Both the position numbers and the translations under genes were made by a program. Shown here piece by piece: positions 45,621-57,495 of a DNA stretch of 64,000 bases. How positions within the stretch are numbered: the stretch's first letter is position 1; each line of letters opens with the position of its first letter. This stretch comes from Adineta ricciae (lineage: Eukaryota > Rotifera > Eurotatoria > Adinetida > Adinetidae). The stretch is from NCBI GenBank assembly GCA_905250025.1, contig CAJNOJ010000121.1, positions 113,365 to 177,364 on the forward strand, given 5' to 3'. The notes under the pieces were generated by a model. That model was not told the DNA's origin and did not search any database. It was given only the letters and a program-made list of their open reading frames with translations.

Positions 45621-47297
45621 TCAGTATGAAACTGTACTACGAAAATACCCTTCGAAATGTTTTGAAGGTCGAGATATTTCAAATGAAGAATATAAACAAT
45701 TGACTTTTGAGCAATTCATTCTTGTTTCGATTCTTCGAAAATCATCTGTAACTCTGTGGATAGCTTCATAAGCAACATTAACATTAATATTGAATGGTAA
45801 AGATGTTTTTGTGTCCAAAAGAAATTCTTCAATATAATCATCATGAACTAACAAAAGATCAAGTGAACTGAGATGTTTGTAATAAATTAATGGCAAATAG
45901 TCATTGGCATTTTTTGACTTTTCATTTTGTGCTTGCCTATTAACGACAGATAACTCTTCCAATAACGGAAATGACTTTTGAATTCGACGAAAAAACTGAT
46001 GTTCAAAAGGCCGTTCGTCAAATAAGGATACCTTCCGAACAGATGGAAATAAGCCATCTTGGAAATTATTTGCAATCCGTTCATAACTTGTTAAAGGAAA
46101 TGGTAATGTATATACATAGCATTGGCTTTCATTTCTATTTGGAAAATAATCAACACAAGAAACAATGTTCTCAGTTGGAAATTCAAGAAATGTCTTCTGA
46201 ATATCTTCATTTGTTAAGAGATTCATTTTGTCATAATCACGAATAGTCGAATAAATTGCAAATATAAACACCTTTAACCGTGGAAAAAATTCGATAACAT
46301 TCGCTTTCAAATCATTTCCATCGACGAATGATTTTCGACGAGAACATGCCATATACAGACGAAGTTCTTCTAGTTTTAACATACGACGCAACAATGGTAC
46401 AAGAAATTCGTCATAACAATCAATTTCAAATAAATTTGTGAATGAGAAAGATCGTAGATTTGATGATTTCACCTAAAAGATAAGAACCAATTTGGGTGTT
46501 TAAAAAAACTGGACTTAACGTTACTTGATCAAAATCTAGGAGTGAACGACTACGACTCGAATACATCACTTTAACATTAAACACGCAAAGCTGATCAAAA
46601 CGACCGTCAAGAATGTAAAGACAATCATCGATCCAACGCAGTTGAATCGACAATTCTCTCAATGTTGAAGAATAAACAGATAAATGAGCTTTACTCATTG
46701 TAGTGATCTGATGATAAACCTTAAATGGATTTAAATCGAGCGATTTTAAATTGGAAAATGTGTAAATCAGATTTGTAAATATAAGTTCATTGAGATCAAA
46801 TGGGTAACCAACATTGCCAGTAGTTTGAACAGCGAGGGATGAGATTTGTTTTCTCAATTGATGACATAATAAAGTTTCATCTAGATTAATGAAAACGTTT
46901 TTATTCAAAGATTTTTCAAACATCAAATCTAACCTGACAGAAGATGCAATGCGTAGGTTTTTGTAATCCCATATACACCAAGTCCAAATAAATGCAGAAA
47001 ATTTCCAGAAGAAAGAACACGTTCTAAAGATGATCCTTCGAGATTCATCCATTGGATTTTGTGCTCGATAGCCGGTAAGACCTGCGAACACAACCGATCG
47101 AGTACTAAAGGCGATAACGAACAAATATCTGGAGGTGAGAATTTCTCTAATAATGTTAAAGTATTCGTAAAGATAGAATCGTGTAAAACGCGATCTAAAC
47201 GCTGATGAACACCTAATAGCGAACAAAATAATTCGATTTTGTTAAGTTTTCGAAAGATGATTAACAAAATTTCATCAGGTAGATCAATTAATTGCAT
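45621..47297 (-). CDS. F-box/LRR-like protein with a frame break
   Basis: Starts MQLIDLPDEILLIIFRKLNK, an F-box that would bind Skp1 in an SCF ubiquitin ligase. Leu-rich irregular repeats follow (FSNLKSLDLNP, STLRELSIQLRW, FPLLEELSVVN), the substrate-binding side. A 56-bp intron separates LDFDQ from VKSSNLRSF at about 46470-46526. Around 46930 the frame of the F-box exon ends in a stop after YALHLLSG, while the next frame continues as LDLMFEKSLN. This could be a one-base indel (a pseudogene or an error) or a 50-bp intron (GTGTAT..GTTAG) that would drop the GVYGITKTYALHLL segment. That segment resembles other bdelloid F-box proteins, which favours a real frame break. Confidence 0.75.
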
Positions 47298-48670
47298 CCT
47301 TGAATACTTCAACTTTGCCTACAATAATATGGTATTTTCTCTTCGAACTGAATGTGAACGATTAAAGAGACATACTGTTTGTCGATTCTATCTGCCGATA
47401 TGATTCGATCATTCTTGCCTGATTGTAGAATTGACGATAGATAAGGTCATGAATCGGCTGAAAAAAATCGAATGAATGACGTAACGTCACGTCAATAGTT
47501 TATTTGAGACGACTTTTTCGTGAAGAGGTCAAACATGCAGAAGAAGAGTTAAATCATTTTCTGTGGGGGTTAACTTGACGGTGGTGAAACGATCAGTTGT
47601 TTGAAACACTGTTGTGTCTGTTTCTACTATCTTCATCAAGGTGCGCATAGACGACTGAGGAATTGATCTTCTTTTCCATTTTGTCGAAAACTCGGCAGAA
47701 ATTCACATGGTATATTTATACAATCAATCATCTCTCAACTTCGATGAAAAAATATATAAACGAAGTCAAACTCAGAGGATGATTTGTCGAGCAGCTGAAA
47801 AAGCGTTAAGTTTCGATCTGGTGAAATATTCCGAAAAGAATTAATGGAGGTACACATGAATACGCGGGATCAAGAAAAATATCGAAACAGAGCTAAAGCA
47901 ATACGGAAATGTTGAGTTGAAAATAAAATCAAAGCTTTCCGAATCTAGTTTTCTCTAATTCATTGAAGCTATCTTAATTGCTGCTTCCATCCTCACTGCG
48001 ATCGAGTGAGTTCAATGTTCCTATTGAATTATTATTTGACTCGCAAAGGGAATCTTTATGTCGTTCATATGACGACCAACCGAATTAAAAAATTTGACTT
48101 TATCACTCAAGAGAAGAGTTATCTGTTCATGATTGGTAAATGGAAATAAGAACTTCTTTGTATTTTCCTCGTTGATTGAAAAGACCCTTCGAACTGTTGT
48201 TTGGAGAATAAACAAGAAATATATTCAATTGCATCAAACAGTCGATAAACTTATTTTTCTGAGCTGTATGCATCTTTTCAAATTTTGCCACATTGACAAT
48301 TGGATTTAATGTTTAGTGTTCCTGTGCGATCTATTTATGTATCTTTCTAGTTTTTCCGCACTATTCAATGTTCGTCGATTATATTTCACTTCCTTGCTCT
48401 ACCTTACGTGTGAAAACAAAACGTTCCACTGAAATGGTTCCGTCTTTTTCAGCAAACATAGGGTACAGACTAGTCTGGACTTGCTATATATACATGGAGT
48501 CATTATGACTTTCATATATTTGGTCACGTTTTCAGTAGGTTAAACCTAAGAATATTAACCTTGATATTACGAGATGAAATTATGTAAATGTCAATTTTTC
48601 TTTCTCTCAAGTCAGCTTTATAAAGACAAGAAAAAGGAAATTTCGTCTAGATTAATAGGATTGAGCAAAT
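47298..48670. other. Intergenic region with diverged homology to 57080-57490
   Basis: Holds an NHL relic (48036-48110). From about 48200 to 48640 it is recognisably but distantly similar to 57080-57490 upstream of the GPCR gene. No intact gene. Confidence 0.5.
48036..48110 (+). pseudogene. NHL-repeat relic
   Basis: Reads RKGNLYVVHMTTNRIKKFDF, the last blade of an NHL propeller. It corresponds in position to the end of the NHL pseudogene at 56820-56870 on the other segment. Confidence 0.6.
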
Positions 48671-48833
48671 ATGTCAACTGAAATGGATCTCGTCTCTTCT
48701 CTCAGCTACGCAACAACGCAGATCAATCGTCATGTAGCAACATTTCTTCTTCTATTTGGTACTCTTGGCAACTTACTCAACATTTGCGTTCTAAATGAAC
48801 ATTCATTTCATGAGAATCCTTGTTCGATTTATC
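48671..48833 (+). CDS. GPCR, first 54 codons only (cut by contig join)
   Basis: Codes for MSTEMDLVSSLSYATTQ and the first membrane segment (FLLLFGTLGNLLNICVLN), nearly identical to 57496-57658. Cut by the 'n' at 48834 and joined to an unrelated NHL frame. The chimeric reading frame across the join is artificial. Confidence 0.85.
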
Positions 48834-48834
48834 N
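48834..48834. other. Contig join (single n)
   Basis: GPCR start on the left, NHL gene 4-like end on the right. The right side equals 39595 onward. Confidence 0.9.
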
Positions 48835-49199
48835 AATCAGTTTATGTCAGTGACTGGGGAAATCATCGTGTCATGAAATGGGGAAAAGATGCAAGATATG
48901 GAATACTCGTAGCCGGTGGATATGGAAAAGGAAGTCGTCTTAGTCAGTTGGATAGTCCGAGTGGGCTGTTTGTTGACCATGCTGGTCATACTTACATAGC
49001 AGATTATAATAATCATCGAGTTATACGTTGGAGTCAAGGAAAGAGGGAAGGTGAACTGATTGTTGGTGGCAATGGGATTGGAAATCAATCAAATCAACTG
49101 AATATAGCCAGTGGTGTAACATTTGATGTAGAAGGAAATCTTTACGTCACTGATTATTTTAATCATCGAGTGCAAAAATTTGGTCTAATTTCTCAATAA
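48835..49199 (+). CDS. NHL protein 4, second copy, 3' end only
   Basis: Last 121 codons of the NHL propeller (SVYVSDWGNHRVMKWG to VQKFGLISQ), with scattered differences from 39595-39959. The 5' part is missing because the contig starts here. Probably the other allele. Confidence 0.85.
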
Positions 49200-49488
49200 A
49201 ATTTTCATTCAAAGTTTTTACGAACTTTTGCGCTCTGTCATATTTGTCGCTCTAAACATTTCGATCTCAACAATCAAAATGCCCATGAAAGTTTATTGGA
49301 CTCACAAACAGATTCGACTTTTTATATCGTATTTTATTATGCTTTTTTTGTTCTTATCATACATCACATGCAATATATTTTACCTAAGAAAACAAGCTCA
49401 AACAGACTTTTGATTCTTGTCTACGTCTCTGAATAGTGCGACGGAGCACACTGATAGAATAAAGAGCAATTCCTTTTCTTCCCTCTAG

Positions 49489-50279
49489 GCAAATCTGTAT
49501 TTCAAGTTGGATGGCTCTTGCAACAATTGCGGGAATATTCACTATCGGTGCTGCTCTAAAAGGTCTAAATGACATTTACAATACACTCAGCAGAAAAGCA
49601 GATGTTACCCACATAACACGTAACACGAATGGTCATCTCAGACACCGCGGCAGATCGGACCCAAATCACGAACATTATTCATGGTGTACACGCTATCCTT
49701 GAACAACCATTTGCAGCTGTCGTCGGCTTTTTCTTGTTAGTGTTCTTGATTTTCACAATATTATGTTTCGTTTCTTTACTCTCTCGACAATCAAACGTTG
49801 CTTCAATTCTACATTCAACCATGTTCATTGCTACTCTTGGCATTATAGATCGTGCAGTGAGCGTTCATGTGAAAGGAAAGGAAGTCAACTACTCGTTATC
49901 AGTTCAAACAATGAAAATGATCGCTATCGTTATACTCTCTGTACATTATTTTCACGGTACTTCAGAACGGGATACGGTATTTATCATTTATATGTATTTA
50001 TTTGATTATGGTACTCTCCTTCTTCTACCAATACTATATTTCTATGTTCAAAAGATGAGAAATTCTCTTAATGAAGCTGGATCTTGGGATTTTATTCAAT
50101 ATTAGCTTTTCGGATGGATAGGTGTGGATATGGTGATCGTATCTACTATCATTTTAATCTTATGTGCCTGGCTTTGTCGTCTTATTTTCAAGATTTTATC
50201 ATACTTTAGTGTGAGTATGACATCTATATTGATTCCTATTCTTATCATACTGTTCTATATCTTACGGCCTGGACGATAA
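49489..50279 (+). pseudogene. Multi-pass membrane protein, copy 2 (decayed)
   Basis: Counterpart of 40249-41030. Here the head is open (QICISSWMALATIAG) and the SERDTVFIIYMYLFDYG segment that copy 1 lost is present, but 8 bp are missing after RSDPNH near 49670, which shifts the frame. The TAG after FIQY (about 50102) is the same as in copy 1 and hydrophobic coding sequence continues past it (FGWIGVDMVIVSTIILILCA). Each copy is open where the other is broken. Confidence 0.55.
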
Positions 50280-51773
50280 TAAGTAATATCTGTCAACATT
50301 GAACAGAACACCAAATAGCAGGTGTAATTATTTTTTGATATTAACTATTTTCATGAGTTTCGAAATGATCTCGATCTATACCTCATAAGTCTTTTCGTTA
50401 TTTTACTTTCGACTAAGAGAACGTGTGAGAGTGACAACTATACATGAAGCAGAATCTATTTGACTTAAAAACAGATTTACTGATTCAAATGTGAAATGTT
50501 CTTATGGTTGATATTAAAAAGATCATATTAGCAATCATTTCATTCTTGTCTTGTTTGATTTATCTTTTCTGCATGCAACAACGAATCAAACTAAAAACAT
50601 TATACATAAATCGCGACTAGTAATCCTTCTTTCCTGCATATTTTGATTTATATCTACGAAAAACGTGTTTACCTTGTTAGACAGTTAGAAATCAACATAA
50701 ATGCATAGATTGAAAACAATCCTCTCACCGTTATAATCGTCAGGTAACGTCAACGATATTTATGTATAGAATGCGTTGTTGGCCATCCAATACATATCTA
50801 TATATTATAAACGGTTTACTGTTAAAACACCGAAAAGTAAAATGTCGAAAGACGAATGGTCGAAAAATAAATATCGAACATGAAAAAAGATGTACTTTTG
50901 TTCGTTTTGTCAGTTGATTGACAAGTATATACCTCACATAGGGAGAAATACACTTTTTTTGTGTGATTAGTGCTCCTCAACATCGAATATTTTTACGAAA
51001 TATTTGGAGAAAATTAAACCACGCTTCGATGATTACTATACAAAATATGGATACAAAAGGCATTGTTTTTGTAATATTTACCGTTTTTCTATTTTCATTT
51101 TATCTTTCGTTTGTTTCATTGATCACCATAGCTTCGATTTGAATCGTTCTCAAATATAGTTCAACGGCAATTATCCCGACTGTATCAATAACATTGGAAA
51201 TCACGTCACAATCAAAAGTATGATCGAGAAATTCTTTTTTTGTAATGAATATTCACAGAGTATCTATGAAACTATGAATAGTTTTGGGAAACGCTGCGAG
51301 ATAGTGGGACATCTAATTTGAACAAAGAGAAGAGTGAAACTGAAGTATACGATGACGATTTATAGCTTGAAGTTTTTTATGTGAAATATTCATGGTGAAC
51401 TGAGTGGGTTAAGAGCATAAGAGTCGACTTTTCTTTATCAATACATAATATCCTTTACGAACAAGAAATTGGAGTCGAGACTACTTTCGATCTTTTATCA
51501 GAAAAGCAGTTTTCCTTATCAGCACGAATAAAGAAAATGTAGTGACGCCTTATTGACTTGTGCAAGAATATTTTTACTAATAAAGATATCTCATACAGTT
51601 CTCATATAATGTAATTTTCGCCAAAGATATCTGTGACAAAAGAGGAATGAAATAATTACTTTTAATCTAACGGTCACAATATGATACAATACTTTCAGTC
51701 CGATTAAATCCTATTTACTTTTCCTTTAGAAGCACTAGTTACATCGACCTTTTTATTTGGATAGATTAACTTG
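50280..51773. other. Intergenic region, no gene seen
   Basis: The first 480 bp match the region after membrane-gene copy 1; the rest is unique. It should hold the ADP-ribosyltransferase promoter. No coding region supported. Confidence 0.45.
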
Positions 51774-52826
51774 ATGGATTATGATAACAAGAGCAAGTTG
51801 TACACAAGAAACATTCATAATCAAGCTTCACCAATGTTCAATTTTCACGAGAATAATGTGATTTTTGAGCCTCAACCAATGTATGATCTACGAACTCGTT
51901 ATGAAAAACCGCGTAAAAAGACAAGAAATGTTCGTACACAAACTAAGGATGTTACTATGTTCTCTAATGAGCTTCGCGGAATGGATTCTCAGACTTTTAT
52001 AATAGATATCGATGATAAAAGGTTGGACAAGTCACTATACACCATCGACAATGATGGTGGCATGATAAATGATCGAGATGCTGAACTTGATGCAAAAGAA
52101 ACATATACAACAAATACAACAAATACAACAGCGAACAATCCTCCGCCAACAGATCTCGATCCTCTCATCGAATACGCCGAAGAGCCTCTCTTATCACTTG
52201 AAGAAGCTTGTGCTCCGCTAGATAGTATTCTCCATAATTTATCATTCTATGTTCAAATGGCACTTGATGAAACACCAAAGGAACCGCCAGATAATTTAAC
52301 CATAGATGAGAGTGCAGCTATTCGTCTATATTCAATTGAATGGGCAGCACCACATCGTAGTCTTTATTCTATGCTCAATTATACATTGAAGACGTGCCCT
52401 CGTTCGGAACTGCAACCTTATTTCAAATACATGAAACTTTTCTTAAGTGCTCTAGTGAAATTACCATGTGTTCCACCGTTGACAGTTTGGAGAGGTGTGA
52501 CGAAAAACTTGAGCGCAGAATTTCCTCCTGGAACTCCTGTCACATGGTGGGCGTTCTCGTCGTGTACGACTGAATTGACTGTTCTGGAAAATAATATGTA
52601 CTTGGGTAACGAAGGTAGTCGAACACTGTTTTCAGTCGAAGTGTTCAATGGCCGAACAATACGTGCTCATTCTCACTTCGTCACGGAAGAGGAAATACTT
52701 CTTCTACCTGGTACTCATATGATTGTTCAATCATTATTTAGTCCAGCACCTGATCTTCATATTATTCATTTGAAACAAGTGATTCCTGAAATAACCTTAC
52801 TCGAACCTCCTTTCGAAGGTAGATGA
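51774..52826 (+). CDS. Arginine-type mono-ADP-ribosyltransferase (ART domain)
   Basis: 350 aa, intronless, ATG at MDYDNKSK. The first 130 residues are charged and low in order, with a Thr/Asn run (TTNTTNTTANNPPPTD). The ART fold covers about residues 140-345. The R-S-E triad is visible: R240 in VWRGV, S262/S263 in WWAFSSCT, and E305-x-E307 in HFVTEEEILLLPGT, the ExE motif of arginine-specific transferases. The enzyme would use NAD+ to modify arginines on target proteins. No signal peptide or GPI signal is visible, so a cytosolic location is likely, unlike vertebrate ecto-ARTs. The family is expanded in bdelloids. A stop and 101 bp separate it from the next gene on the same strand. Confidence 0.88.
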   Translation: MDYDNKSKLYTRNIHNQASPMFNFHENNVIFEPQPMYDLRTRYEKPRKKTRNVRTQTKDVTMFSNELRGMDSQTFIIDIDDKRLDKSLYTIDNDGGMINDRDAELDAKETYTTNTTNTTANNPPPTDLDPLIEYAEEPLLSLEEACAPLDSILHNLSFYVQMALDETPKEPPDNLTIDESAAIRLYSIEWAAPHRSLYSMLNYTLKTCPRSELQPYFKYMKLFLSALVKLPCVPPLTVWRGVTKNLSAEFPPGTPVTWWAFSSCTTELTVLENNMYLGNEGSRTLFSVEVFNGRTIRAHSHFVTEEEILLLPGTHMIVQSLFSPAPDLHIIHLKQVIPEITLLEPPFEGR

Positions 52827-52927
52827 AGAGCTTTCCGATTCACTTTCACGAGTTAGTTGACTTCTCTATTTAGGCGCTCATATCTATCCAAAGATCAAGT
52901 AAACTCTACTTTCACATCTGACAAGGA

Positions 52928-55202
52928 ATGCTGAAATATTCTTTTAGACGCTCATGGTATCGCAAGAAAAGGTATAACATTCCAGTATGTTTATTAGCGC
53001 TTTTAGTTGTTGGAGCAATTATTCTGGGATGTGTGTTAGGTCTACGATCGACGACTAAAACACCAGGTATTCTTTCTGATTAAGATCTATAGTGAATACA
53101 CGACACTGATCTATCTGATTTCAGCATATGTTTGCATGGAACCGTATCCGATTTCGTCGAGTTTCACAATTGGATCTTCTCCAAGTTATCTGGCGGTGGC
53201 AGATTTTAATAACGACACAAACTCAGATGTAGCAGTTCTTACCGAAGATTCGAATCCTCTTTACATCTTATTTGGCAACAGTGGAGGAACCTTTCCAACT
53301 GAAATAAGTTTCGTATCTGGTAATTTTCCGTATAGTGTTGACGCGGTAGATTTGAATATGGATAACATGACGGATTTAATCATAGCAAACGAAAACGACA
53401 ATGCATTCAGTGTATTTATTGCCAATACTGACGGTTCATTTGGTATTCAGACTCGATTTCAAATTGGTGCCAGTGTGGGTTCGGTTGTAGCAGCTGATGT
53501 TAATAATGATCAAATTCTAGATCTTGTAGCAACTAATCTTAAAGAAAATACCGTAAGCGTTCTATTAGGTATTGGTGATGGAACATTCATCGGACTTACA
53601 TTATATCCAACTGGCAATCGCCCTCGTTCCGTAGCGACAGGTGATTTTAATAATGACTCAGTCATCGATCTGTCAGTAGCGAATCAGGATGATGGTACTA
53701 TTAGTGTATTACTTGGTAATAGCAATGCCACATTCCAGGAGCAAGTCATTTATTATGTTGATCCACTCGTAGACACTGTGATAGTACGTGACTTTAATTA
53801 TGATGGCATACTGGATCTAGCAGTATCGAACTTCGGATATGACAACGTTGGTATATTGATAGGTAATGGTGATGGAACGTTTCAAGATCAGATTGTATTT
53901 GAAACCGAGGGCGGACCAAATAACTTGGACGCTGCTGACTTTAACAATGATGGCATACTAGACTTGGCAACTCCTAATTGGAATTCGGAAACTGTCTGTG
54001 TATTGTTTGGAAATTCAGATGGTACTTTTCAGGATTGTGTGTCGTATCCTGCAGGAGCTACTCCAAGTGACATCGCTTTTGGCGATTTTAATCATGATAA
54101 CTATACGGATATAGCAGTGACTAACTACAACGACAGAACTGTTAGTGTATTGCTCAATCAAGGAAATGGAACATTTCAGTCACAAACGAAATATACCGTT
54201 GGTTCTGGACCAAGATCATTGGTATCATTCGATGTTAATCAAGATCATCATCTGGATTTAGTTATCATATGCCAAACAGATACAAATAATTACATTCTAT
54301 TAGGCAATGGAAACGGACTTTTTCAGGCTCGAGTACCATATGCAATGGAACAAAATCATCAATTTATGACATCAAGTGACATTAACAATGATAAGATGTT
54401 AGATCTAATTCTAATCTATGACAATAACATGCTTCGTATATTTTATGGTAGTGCAGATGGAACGCTTGAAAATCAAATAGATTATTCACTTCCATTCAAT
54501 GCTACTTTTGTATTAACTGCTGATTTCAATAATGATTCAAATTTGGATTTAGCATTGACTAATCAATACAACAACTCCATCATTATATTGTTGGCCGGGA
54601 AAAATCATACTTTCAATACCGATAATACCTTCCAATTTCCGGTGGGTAATCAGCCAACTTCACTAACCACGGGATACTTTAATGATGATAAGATATTGGA
54701 TTTGGCAGCAAGTAATTATTATGGAAGAAATGTCAGTGTATTATTTGGACAGGGTAATGGAACATTCCAGTCTCATATTATGTACAAAACTGGCCCCAAT
54801 CCGTATTCTATCATATCTATTGATTTCAATAATGATCACTATATGGATTTAGTTACCGCCAATCAGGGTGAAAATACTGTTAGTATTTTGTATGGTAATC
54901 AGAGCGGAACTTTTCAGACATTGATGAAATTCAAAGTAGGAACTGGACCAACTACTTTGCTCTCAGGTGATTTTAATCGCGATGACAAAATCGATATCGC
55001 TGTTGTCAACCAAGGAGCCAACGACATCACCATATTATTTGGCAATGGAACTACAAGTCTTCTTTTTCAACAAACATATTCAACACATGTTTGGCCAAGT
55101 GCTTTGGTTTCAGCTGATTTCAATAAAGATAACAAAATCGATTTAGTAGTTACAAATAAAAAGTCTGGTGACATGACCATTTTTCTGAATGCATGTCTGT
55201 AA
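52928..55202 (+). CDS. Type II membrane-anchored FG-GAP/VCBS propeller protein
   Basis: Exon 1 (52928-53066) codes for a basic cytosolic head (SFRRSWYRKKRYN) and a signal anchor (VCLLALLVVGAIILGCVLGL). A 58-bp intron leads to exon 2 (53125-55202). The 738-aa protein carries 14 calcium-binding loops of the form D-x-N-x-D-x3-D (DFNNDTNSD, DLNMDNMTD, DFNNDGILD, DFNRDDKID and others), spaced about 46-50 residues apart, as in integrin alpha and bacterial VCBS/FG-GAP repeats; two seven-bladed propellers are possible. One loop has lost its first Asp (YFNDDKILD). The fold suggests an extracellular adhesion or binding role. Close resemblance to bacterial repeat proteins suggests transfer, but the intron and anchor exon show adaptation to the host. 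Confidence 0.9.
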
Positions 55203-55829
55203 TCATTGGAAAGACTACTGGTGATTTGTTTAAATTATAGAGATTAATAGGAAGACATTTTTATATCGACTCTATTCCTACACATTTCTACATGGACGTG
55301 TGATGTGTTCGATTTTTGTAATAAAGATTATTCTCTTATGTTCGAAATATCCTGTAACCCTTGTTTTAGTAGTTGCTGCTCGGCTATGAAGATACTACGT
55401 CCTCATTCTTTCGAATTTTCCTTCCTATAGAGAAGTAGCATATTCTTAGTCTCTGATACACAGCGGATTGCGCATTGAGGGTGAGTCAAATCATGGTGCA
55501 CATTAGGTTTCTTCCATCATCAATACGAAGATATCAATATCAATCGTTATATAATATCATAGAGACAGCTATTCAATGTAATTCTCCATTTCGTGCAGCT
55601 GGAATCATGTTTTACCGAAAGACGAACTTCTATAAAATTGCGTCACAAAAACGTTTTTGACACAACAATTTCATAATCACCATAAATCGATCTGATATCC
55701 CTGTTCACAATGATAACCAATCAACGATCGAGTGGACATTCACTATAGATAATTTTCTACTTCTCTTTCATGGTAATTTCAAAGGCAGCGTTGAATAACT
55801 TTAACTAAATCAACTAAATTTTAGCTCAC
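55203..55829. other. Intergenic region, no gene seen
   Basis: No supported coding region between the FG-GAP gene and the NHL pseudogene. Confidence 0.45.
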
Positions 55830-56880
55830 TAAGTTTGTTTGTTGAAGTCAACCATGCATCAAATATACCAGAGTACAAACTCATGTGACTGCTGTTTGAT
55901 AAACATTGCCTGTGGATGTCTCCCTGCAGCAGATACTCAGAATACTAGTGTTTGTGCTTGTCTCCAGAAATTCTGTTCCCGCCTCACTCTATGTTAATCA
56001 TCGTAAGATCGTTATCTAACGGTAACCCGAAAGGTGTTTCACCGACACGGTTCTCTTTCGGTTTTGGAAATAGAACTTAACAAATGGACAACAGAACGTA
56101 GTGATCATTGTGGAAGGATAAGGAGAAGGAAGCCAATGAAATCAGTTTCGTTATCAACACGACATGTTTTTTGATGAAGATATGAAGATTTTAGTAGGGG
56201 ATAATTATAATCATCGCATTATGAAATGGAAATCGGACGAAATTCAAGGAACAGTTATTGTTGGTCAAGCTGACCAAAGAAAAACCGAAGAGTAATTCGA
56301 TGGTTCAATGTGACTTATCAAGAAATTCTCATTGAAAATATTTCATGCTATGATCTATGAATGGACAAATATGAATTTCTTTATGTTTCTGACATCGTCA
56401 AAGACGAGGATGAGAAGATGGAAAATCGGAGAAAACAAGCAACATTAGTGACTGGTAGCAATGGCCGAGGAAATCAATTAACGGATCCTACTATTAGTGT
56501 TGTTGATGATGAACAATCTGTTTACGTCACCGATCGTGCAAATGATCGTCTCCTGAAAGGGAGAAAAGATGTGACGGGAGATCTGATGGTAGTTGATGGA
56601 AATGGTTATGAAAGAAGTTTCAATCAATTTAACTTTCCTCATGAAATCGTTGGTGATAATTCTGATCGAATTTACCTGGTATAGACAATTACAATTATCG
56701 AATTATGCGTTGGAGTGAAGGGGAAAGGAGAAGGTGAGATCACCGTTAACGGAAATGGTAATGAATCACGACTGAATCAATTAAATGCTCACATCAATTT
56801 ATCATTCGACACGGATGGAAATCTTTATGTTAGTGATATGGCAAATAACCGAATGCAAAATTTTGATTTAGATGTTTTTA
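55830..56880 (+). pseudogene. Cys-rich/NHL secreted protein, pseudogene
   Basis: Starts with a decayed Cys-rich module (NIACGCLPAADTQNTSVC, about 55895-55955), lacks a Thr linker, then has a broken propeller: MKWKSDEIQGTVIVG at about 56220, the open stretch 56361-56684 (DEQSVYVTDRANDRLLKG), and LYVSDMANNRMQNFD at 56820. Several stops and frame changes interrupt it. It is more diverged than genes 1-4 and is clearly dead. Confidence 0.75.
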
Positions 56881-57495
56881 AAAAGAAGAGTTTTCAGTTC
56901 TCTAATCGTAATTACGAACAAGAGCTTCTCGCTATTTTCCCCATTGATTCACAAGGCTTAGGAAATGCTGTTCTGAAAATAAGCAAGAAAGAAATATCCA
57001 CTTGCATCAAACATCACATGTACTTCCTTTTCAGGATTAGTTGTTTCTATAAATAAATATGTGATCTACTTTAGCTACATACATCTCTTCGTATTTTGAC
57101 AGATTAACAATCATTTGGATGTGATATTCCATGTTCCTGTACGACCTATTAATGTATTTTCTTGTAGCTTTTCCGCACCATTCGATGTTGGGCGATTACA
57201 TTTCATTTCCACGTCCTACATAACGTGTGGAAACCGAAATTCCCGCAGGATGGTGCATTTCCTTTTAGCACAAAAAAAGAACATAGAACAGTATAGATTT
57301 ATACTACTAATCTTTGCTATATATAAATCAAGACGCCGTGTAAGTCATATAAATGAACTTATCATGACATTTGTTCGTTTGGTTTCCATTTTTGAGAAGA
57401 AAAGCCTGAAAATATTAATCTTCATAGTTAATCATTCCGTCACTGGCGAGACAAAAAAGAGAACCTGTTACTTATATCAACAAGTTTGAGCAAAT
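56881..57495. other. Intergenic region upstream of GPCR
   Basis: No gene supported. Part of it is distantly homologous to 48200-48640. Confidence 0.45.

Noticed and set aside
48671-49199. A GPCR-NHL fusion protein
   Set aside because: The two parts meet exactly at the 'n' at 48834 and each has its own intact context elsewhere in the window.
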